Below are positions 6,572 through 11,103 of a stretch of 11,103 bases of DNA, piece after piece (positions within the stretch are counted from its first letter, which is position 1; each line of letters begins with the position of its first letter). Location: contig CANEXR010000074.1 in assembly GCA_947443815.1 (NCBI GenBank), positions 1-11,103 of the forward strand. The letters run 5' to 3'. The translations under genes and the position numbers were made by a program. Source of the DNA: Flavobacteriaceae bacterium (GTDB lineage: Bacteria; Bacteroidota; Bacteroidia; Flavobacteriales; Flavobacteriaceae). The notes under the pieces were generated by a model that had not been told where the DNA came from, made no database searches, and saw nothing but the letters and a program-made list of their open reading frames with translations.

Positions 6572-7369
6572 ATGATACATACCAATACACCAAAATTAAC
6601 AATCGTAGGAGCAGGGCCAGGAGATGTAGAATTGATTACTTTGAAAGCAATTAAAGTACTCGAAAATGCCGATGTTGTTTTGTATGATGCGCTTGTAAAT
6701 GAAGAATTATTACAATATGCCAAGAATGCTCAAATTATTTTTGTTGGAAAACGCTTTGGCTGTCACGCTTATACTCAGGACCAGATTAATGATTTGATTG
6801 TTGCTATGGCCAAACGATTCGGACATGTAGTTCGCTTGAAAGGGGGAGATCCATTTGTTTTTGGTAGGGGAAGTGAAGAAATAGAATTTGCACAAAAATT
6901 TGATTTGGAAACCGCTATTGTTCCAGGTATTTCATCGGCTTTGGGTGTGCCCGCTTCTAATGGAATCAGTTTAACACAACGCGGTGTTGCTGAAAGTTTT
7001 TGGGTTATTACAGGAACAACTTCTGAACATAAATTATCAAAGGATGTCAATTTAGCTTCTCAATCCTCGGCAACAGTCGTGATTTTGATGGGAATGAATA
7101 AATTAGCCGAGATTATCTCCATATATCAAACCAACAGAACCGATGACCTTCCTGTTGCTATAATACAAAATGGTACAAAATACAACCAGAAAAAAGTAGT
7201 TGGGACCATAAGTTCGATAGAAGCAATGGTGAAAGAACAACAAATTGCGTCACCAGCTATAATAATTATTGGGGAAGTTGTAAAAAACACTTCTCAATTA
7301 ACGTCCTATTTTAGTGAAGTTTATTTAGAGGATGAGTTTGTTTTTCAAAACTTAAATGTTTTGGAATAA
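6572..7369 (+). CDS. cobA: Uroporphyrinogen-III C-methyltransferase (SUMT)
   Basis: 265 residues from the ATG at 6572. Using SAM, the enzyme methylates uroporphyrinogen III at C2 and C7 to give precorrin-2, the branch point to sirohaem (and cobalamin). Diagnostic motifs: IVGAGPGDVELITLKA at 11-26, LYDALV at 37-42, VRLKGGDPFVFGRGSEE at 87-103, PGISSALGVPASNGISLTQRG at 118-138 and SFWVITG at 142-148. It is a single-domain SUMT, not a CysG-type fusion, so the dehydrogenase/ferrochelatase must come from another gene. I chose 6572 because it places the GAGPGD loop at residue 13 as in other SUMTs; an in-frame extension from a TTG at 6464 is unlike the family and overlaps the -7 box. It converges with the thioesterase and faces the nitrate/nitrite cluster, where sirohaem would serve a nitrite reductase; no sirohaem enzyme with intact ligands lies in the window. 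Confidence 0.93.
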   Translation: MIHTNTPKLTIVGAGPGDVELITLKAIKVLENADVVLYDALVNEELLQYAKNAQIIFVGKRFGCHAYTQDQINDLIVAMAKRFGHVVRLKGGDPFVFGRGSEEIEFAQKFDLETAIVPGISSALGVPASNGISLTQRGVAESFWVITGTTSEHKLSKDVNLASQSSATVVILMGMNKLAEIISIYQTNRTDDLPVAIIQNGTKYNQKKVVGTISSIEAMVKEQQIASPAIIIIGEVVKNTSQLTSYFSEVYLEDEFVFQNLNVLE

Positions 7370-7380
7370 TGGCATTTCCT

Positions 7381-7396
7381 TTTGGCGAAAGCCAAA
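7381..7396. other. Small perfect hairpin with GAAA loop just after cobA
   Basis: TTTGGC-GAAA-GCCAAA forms a 6-bp stem closed by a GNRA tetraloop, 11 bases after the cobA stop codon. It has no T run, so it is not a complete terminator alone; it may stabilise the 3' end of the cobA message ahead of the larger hairpin at 7410-7457. Confidence 0.45.
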
Positions 7397-7406
7397 CTAT
7401 ACTCAT

Positions 7407-7457
7407 AAAAAAAGCCGGAATAGTGACAGTATAAATAATGTCAGTATTCCGGCTTTT
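7407..7457. terminator. Bidirectional terminator between convergent cobA and the thioesterase gene
   Basis: Arms 7410-7428 and 7439-7457 pair over 18 of 19 positions (one G/G mismatch at 7423/7444), with a 10-base loop. AAAAAAA precedes the left arm, giving a seven-T run on the minus strand; TTTT ends the right arm for the plus strand. It serves both convergent transcripts, best placed for the minus-strand unit (58 bases after the thioesterase stop). Confidence 0.9.
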
Positions 7458-7514
7458 CAGGGGTATAATTCCAGAATAATTTTGGACACTCTTCTGAAAA
7501 AACACTTTTATATA

Positions 7515-8063
7515 TTATTGCAATTCTACTATTACATTGAATTGATTTGAACTCAAAATAGATTCAATAGATCCAAAAGTGGCAATACTCTTTTGATATT
7601 CCCTTTCTTTTTTTAAAGCAATTTGTTTTAAACCATTTTGAAATCGACTTACTTCTTTCAAGTTGGTTAATATTAATCCAGGAACTGCTGCATTTTTCCC
7701 CTCTTTATCTTTGGATACCATGGTGAAATAGGAAGAGTTACAATGATTGACAGCGCCCGTTTGTATGTTCTCTGATTCTACACGAATACCTATAATCATA
7801 GAACTTTTCCCTACATAATTGACACTGGCTTTCATAGTTACCAATTCTCCAACTTCTATAGGTTTCAAAAAATTTACGGTATCTACAGATGCCGTTACAC
7901 AATAGTTACCAGAGAATTTAGAGGCACAAGCAAAAGCAATTTGATCTAATAATGATAAAATATAACCACCATGTATTTTGCCACTAAAATTGGTGTGTGA
8001 AGGCAGCATTAATTCCGAAATGGTGACGTAAGAGGAACTTACTGTTTTATAACCAGTATTCAT
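7515..8063 (-). CDS. Acyl-CoA thioesterase, hotdog fold (YciA/BACH type)
   Basis: 182 residues. A single hotdog domain covers about 10-135: NFSGKIHGGYILSLLDQIAF at 25-44 carries the conserved Asn25 and the catalytic Asp40 after the HGG turn; VTASVDTVNFLKPIEVGELV at 56-75 is the matching strand pair, and the segment around 83-116 closes the sheet. These fit the BACH/YciA acyl-CoA thioesterase family, which hydrolyses acyl-CoA to free acid and CoA in the cytoplasm. The C-terminal ~45 residues are a charged tail, longer than in YciA. The gene begins 38 bp after the rubredoxin-hybrid gene in the same direction, so it is probably cotranscribed with the nitrate cluster, though no metabolic link is obvious. 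Acyl chain preference cannot be read from the sequence. Confidence 0.88.
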   Translation of the reverse strand: MNTGYKTVSSSYVTISELMLPSHTNFSGKIHGGYILSLLDQIAFACASKFSGNYCVTASVDTVNFLKPIEVGELVTMKASVNYVGKSSMIIGIRVESENIQTGAVNHCNSSYFTMVSKDKEGKNAAVPGLILTNLKEVSRFQNGLKQIALKKEREYQKSIATFGSIESILSSNQFNVIVELQ

Positions 8064-8101
8064 ATAATAGTTTTGTTTATCAAGTTAAATCATTTCAAAA
8101 T

Positions 8102-9544
8102 TTATAAACTACCTAATTTCTCTCCTGATAAAGCAATGAAATTTATTTTAGGAGATTCACATAATGAGCAGCAATATGTTTCGGGTAAATCTTTAAATAA
8201 AACTCCCTTTTCAATGCCCTGAATCACATCTCCGTATTCTGAATTATACAAAGTCAAACATTCAGTACATTGATGTACATCTTGTATTTTTTTTTCTTTT
8301 TTAGAGGTAGTTGTTGCACTAATTTCAACGATTGAATTCCCTAGTCCTTCAAAATATTTTCGACTTAATTCAATCAAGATATTGGGTAATTCTAACTTAT
8401 CTACATCTTGAGTATGAACAATATATTCTTTTGTATTTGGATCAAAATTTTTAGCAAATAGAACATTATATGTGTCCCGAATTTTAATCGATTCCAAATC
8501 TTTAGGGGACTCATTTTTTTCGACAACTATTGAGGTAAAATAATGTCCTTCTCGATTGTATTCGGATAAACCAAAAGTAAGTCCATAAGTACTGATATCG
8601 AACTGGTCTAGGGTTCGAACTAAAAAAGTCTTGAGATTTAATGCCCATTCCATTGCAACAGGCAAATGCCAGTTTAATTCCAGTAAAGAGTGGCGGACAT
8701 TAATTCCTTTTTTACCTAGAAATTTTTCCCAATCTAATTTTCGGTCTTTTGGAATTCCTTTCACAATAAATGATTTCCATGGAGTGATACAAATTTTACC
8801 AATTTTGCAATCAAAACATAAATCACACATTTCTTTTAGAAAATCTAAATCATAAAGATTATTTCTCCAGTATAATCCTAACCAATATTGATCAATTCCT
8901 AGTTTATTCATTCCTTCATAATAGGGAAAAGGATAGAACGGAATATTTAAAGGTTTGTCAATGGTGCGGTTGTTGGTATCTAAAGCGTCGCTTACCAATT
9001 GAAAAATCATTTCGGCTGAATCAGGTTCTTCTTCTAGAATTTTTTCGATAGCATAATATACATCGGCGATATTCCAACTGTAAATTAATACCGGATAAAT
9101 TTCCATTTTATCCCATTTTGGCAAACGGATATATACAAACCAATAATCTTCATGATGCGAAGCTATAAAGTTTACATGACCAGTAAACAAGGGAACGAGT
9201 TGCTGTTTAGGGTCGGTAATATTTACTTTTAGCTTTGGCTGAATTTTGAATTGCTCTAAAATATAAAGAAATTTATTTCCAGTAAGCCAGGGTGTATTTC
9301 TGAAAATATCAGTAGATACATAAGAAGAAACAATGTTATTTCCACTTTTTTCATTAGGATATACAAAATGATGTTTTCCTATTTTGTCTTTGTCAACAGC
9401 GGTAAATCCTTTTGGAAAAATAATATCTTGCCTGGAACCAAAAGAAATGGTTTCTAAACCTTGTGCAATTCCCATATTGGCAATTTCTCGTAATTCACCA
9501 GGTGAAATCACGCCTCCTTTTACTATTAATCGTGTTAATTCCAT
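8102..9544 (-). CDS. Hybrid protein: degenerate nitrite/sulfite reductase-like fold with C-terminal rubredoxin domain
   Basis: 480 residues. Residues 1-50 (GGVISPGELREIANMGIAQG, then ETISFGSRQDIIF) match the ferredoxin-like half-domain that opens sirohaem nitrite and sulfite reductases. Residues ~70-130 recall the following sirohaem-domain strands (NIVSSYVSTDI in place of NIV-CP-AGI; PKLKVNITD), but without cysteines. A second half-domain seems to begin at about 250 (ICITPWKSFIVKGIP). The C terminus (about 424-470) is a rubredoxin: C426-x2-C429, GVLFKDLPETY, then C459-x2-C462 with KINF following; it should bind one Fe in a Cys4 site. The C-x5-C/C-x3-C pair for sirohaem-[4Fe-4S] is absent; a separate cluster C240/C243/C246/C252 is present. 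I infer an electron carrier or partner for nitrate/nitrite reduction, not a classical sirohaem reductase. It follows the nitrate reductase-type gene by 71 bp. No signal peptide. Confidence 0.78.
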   Translation of the reverse strand: MELTRLIVKGGVISPGELREIANMGIAQGLETISFGSRQDIIFPKGFTAVDKDKIGKHHFVYPNEKSGNNIVSSYVSTDIFRNTPWLTGNKFLYILEQFKIQPKLKVNITDPKQQLVPLFTGHVNFIASHHEDYWFVYIRLPKWDKMEIYPVLIYSWNIADVYYAIEKILEEEPDSAEMIFQLVSDALDTNNRTIDKPLNIPFYPFPYYEGMNKLGIDQYWLGLYWRNNLYDLDFLKEMCDLCFDCKIGKICITPWKSFIVKGIPKDRKLDWEKFLGKKGINVRHSLLELNWHLPVAMEWALNLKTFLVRTLDQFDISTYGLTFGLSEYNREGHYFTSIVVEKNESPKDLESIKIRDTYNVLFAKNFDPNTKEYIVHTQDVDKLELPNILIELSRKYFEGLGNSIVEISATTTSKKEKKIQDVHQCTECLTLYNSEYGDVIQGIEKGVLFKDLPETYCCSLCESPKINFIALSGEKLGSL

Positions 9545-9587
9545 ATTTTTAGTATTTAGTTTTCGGTTTCAGCTTTAATTTTGGTTG

Positions 9588-9595
9588 CAAATTTA
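9588..9595 (-). promoter_or_regulatory. Possible internal -7 element before the rubredoxin-hybrid gene
   Basis: Read on the minus strand this is TAAATTTG followed by C, a full match to TAnnTTTG, 44 bases upstream of the ATG at 9544 and inside the 71-bp gap after the nitrate reductase-type gene. There is no recognisable -33 box, so it is weak evidence for a second transcript start. Confidence 0.25.
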
Positions 9596-9615
9596 TTACT
9601 GAATACAGCTAACTA

Positions 9616-11103
9616 TTATTTACATTTTGCTAAAATTTCTTTCACTTCCGTTTTGCAACTTCCACAACCTAATCCAGCCCCGGTAGTTTTGCATAATTCG
9701 GTAAAATTTGTGACACCGCTTTTGATGGCCTCTTCGATATTTCCGCTTCCTACTTGGCTACAAGAACAAACAAGTTTTCCTAAAACAGGTTTTGCATTTG
9801 AACTTCCTCTGAGTAAGGTGTTTCTCTTGTCTGATAATTCAATTTTGCTTTCAATCATGGTTTTGAATTCAGCAAATTCATTTTTATCACCCATCAAAAT
9901 AGCGCCGATAAGCAAGTCATTTTTGACTACACATTTTTTATAATAGCGTTTTCCTAAGTCGGAAAATACAATTTCTTCATACGAATCATCATTTTCAGGA
10001 ATTTCAATTTCTCCAATACTACATAAGTTGATGTCTTCCAGTTTTAAAATATTCATCAAGACAGAACCTTTGTAAAAACTGCTGATATCTCCCGCTATAA
10101 AATTAGCTAAAACATCAGCTTGCTCTTCAGCAGCAGAAGTGATTCCAAATAATTGGTTATTGAATTCCGCAATTTCTCCAATAGCAAATATGTTTGGATT
10201 TGAGGTTTGTAAGTACTGATTCACTTTTACACCACGACCACAAGAAAGACCCGATTCTTTGGCTAACTCAATATTGGGAATCGTTCCAATAGTGTAAACA
10301 ATGGCATTGGCAGTTATGATTCGACCACTTTTTAAAGCAATTTCAATTTCGCTTGGGTTTTCAGTATCAAAAACAGTACTAACCTCATTATCAAAATAAA
10401 TTTGGATGTCACGAAGTTGTACTTCCTCGGCCAATAATTTACTTGAAATTCGATCCAATTGACGCTCCATTAATCGTGAAGCTCTTTGAATAATGGTTAT
10501 TTTTACTTTTTTATGTTTCAAGGCTGCAGCCAATTCTAATCCTAATAATCCACCACCAACAATAACAACATGCTGTTCTTCCGGAGTTAGATTAGTTGCG
10601 TCCAAATAATTTTTAAGTCGGTCTGCATCGCTTTTCTTTCGGATAGTAAAGCGTCCTGGCAAATGCAATTGTGCGTCTTCTGGAACAAATGGTCTACTTC
10701 CTGTTGCTAATATCAGTGAATTAAAAGTATGAGTTTCGCCTTCACTATCCAGAATTGTATTTTCCTTAGTATTAACAGTATCAATAGCAACATTCGATTT
10801 TAGGGTGACATTTAGTTTGCCTAAAGCTTCATCTTTTATTTTTAAAAGTTGCTCCCATGAAAGCTCTGCTGTTACATATTCGGGTAATAAAACGCGATTG
10901 TAGAAAGGGTTTTCTTCGTTCGAAAAAACAATAATTTCATCTGTAGTATTGATTTCTCGATAGTTTTGTATGAATCGAAAAGCCGCAGCTCCAGCACCGA
11001 CAACCGCTATTTTCTCAAAAGGTTTTACATATTTAGCTACAGAAACGGTAGTGTATTTAAAATCAGGTTCTTTTGAAACAGGATCAATTAGGGTATTGGT
11101 TAA
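9616..11103 (-). CDS. Nitrate reductase-type fusion, C-terminal part: molybdopterin-domain tail, NirB/NasB-like FAD oxidoreductase, BFD [2Fe-2S] domain
   Basis: Partial; the gene enters from the right edge and 495 codons are visible without a stop, so an apparent TTG start near 10668 is internal. In fragment numbering: residues 1-25 (LIDPVSKEPDFKYTTVSVAK core) look like the closing strand of molybdopterin nitrate reductase/formate dehydrogenase subunits (the DPxSKxPxFK pattern). Then comes a two-dinucleotide flavoprotein: FAD-binding VVGAGAA at 34-40, PFYNRVLLPEY at 66-76, ATGSRPFVP at 133-141, NAD(P)-binding VIVGGGLLG at 180-188, IGTIPN at 272-277 and AIGEIAE at 307-313 (GE, as in NirB, rather than GD). 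The C-terminal domain is BFD-type with Cys446/448 and Cys480/483 as [2Fe-2S] ligands. Electrons would pass from NAD(P)H through FAD and 2Fe-2S to the molybdenum site reducing nitrate, in the cytoplasm. The fusion call depends on a short N-terminal stretch; the flavoprotein and BFD calls are secure. Confidence 0.85.
   Translation of the reverse strand, partial: LTNTLIDPVSKEPDFKYTTVSVAKYVKPFEKIAVVGAGAAAFRFIQNYREINTTDEIIVFSNEENPFYNRVLLPEYVTAELSWEQLLKIKDEALGKLNVTLKSNVAIDTVNTKENTILDSEGETHTFNSLILATGSRPFVPEDAQLHLPGRFTIRKKSDADRLKNYLDATNLTPEEQHVVIVGGGLLGLELAAALKHKKVKITIIQRASRLMERQLDRISSKLLAEEVQLRDIQIYFDNEVSTVFDTENPSEIEIALKSGRIITANAIVYTIGTIPNIELAKESGLSCGRGVKVNQYLQTSNPNIFAIGEIAEFNNQLFGITSAAEEQADVLANFIAGDISSFYKGSVLMNILKLEDINLCSIGEIEIPENDDSYEEIVFSDLGKRYYKKCVVKNDLLIGAILMGDKNEFAEFKTMIESKIELSDKRNTLLRGSSNAKPVLGKLVCSCSQVGSGNIEEAIKSGVTNFTELCKTTGAGLGCGSCKTEVKEILAKCK

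Noticed and set aside
6478..7050. Minus-strand reading frames opposite cobA (and similar ones opposite bshB1, rocD and the arginase gene)
   Set aside because: Shadow frames opposite well-recognised genes; low-complexity products with no family marks.
7356..7550. Reading frames on both strands across the cobA-thioesterase spacer
   Set aside because: They cover the bidirectional terminator hairpin and overlap the ends of two clear genes; no recognisable protein.
8064..8101. Promoter for the thioesterase gene in the 38-bp gap
   Set aside because: The best -7-like match on the minus strand has one base too many between TA and TTTG and no -33 box; read-through from upstream is simpler.
9616..10668. 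A complete 350-residue gene starting with TTG at 10668
   Set aside because: The same frame stays open to the window edge and encodes the first FAD-binding Rossmann segment (VVGAGAA) and ATGSRPFVP, so 10668 is inside a longer gene.
1..11103. CRISPR array, insertion sequence, phage or toxin-antitoxin module
   Set aside because: I saw no regularly spaced repeats, transposase or integrase motifs, terminal inverted repeats with target duplications, or small paired genes; gene content is core metabolism.

Overview
The window looks like a chromosomal segment of a Bacteroidota member of the Flavobacterium type. The base composition is AT-rich, start codons lack Shine-Dalgarno sequences, several promoters fit the Bacteroidetes pattern (TTG or TTTG, about 19-20 bp, then TAnnTTTG), and the proteins (BshB1 for bacillithiol, a Cys-rich-insert ornithine aminotransferase, exported M28 peptidase) fit that group. 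This assignment rests on recognition only; no database search was run.

Layout. (1) Bases 3-1200, plus strand: the 3' end of an isochorismate synthase gene (menaquinone entry step), then bshB1 (bacillithiol synthesis). (2) Bases 1228-1388: a tRNA-His(GTG) gene with its own promoter and terminator. (3) Bases 1416-3843, minus strand: a Lrp/AsnC-type regulator, then two exported hydrolases (dienelactone hydrolase family and an M28 aminopeptidase-like lipoprotein) ending at a hairpin convergent with the tRNA unit. (4) Bases 3844-6403, plus strand: divergent from the regulator lies a two-gene arginine breakdown operon, rocD (ornithine aminotransferase) and an arginase-family gene, closed by a strong terminator. 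Together they would turn arginine into ornithine plus urea and then into glutamate semialdehyde/pyrroline-5-carboxylate; the regulator next door is the natural candidate controller.

(5) Bases 6479-11103: an apparent nitrate/nitrite assimilation region. cobA (plus strand) makes precorrin-2 for sirohaem. Converging on it from the right on the minus strand are a large redox gene running off the window edge, a 480-residue protein that joins a degenerate sirohaem-reductase-like fold to a C-terminal rubredoxin, and a hotdog acyl-CoA thioesterase. The large redox gene is the most informative: its visible part begins with what looks like the last ~25 residues of a molybdopterin nitrate reductase, runs without a stop into a NirB/NasB-type FAD-NAD(P)H oxidoreductase, and ends in a [2Fe-2S] BFD domain. 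It therefore seems to be a single-chain nitrate reductase carrying its own electron-input module.

The most novel-looking items are the rubredoxin/sirohaem-reductase-like hybrid (no sirohaem ligand motif, but an extra cysteine cluster) and the nitrate reductase fusion. The remaining regions are ordinary housekeeping and catabolic genes with clear terminators.
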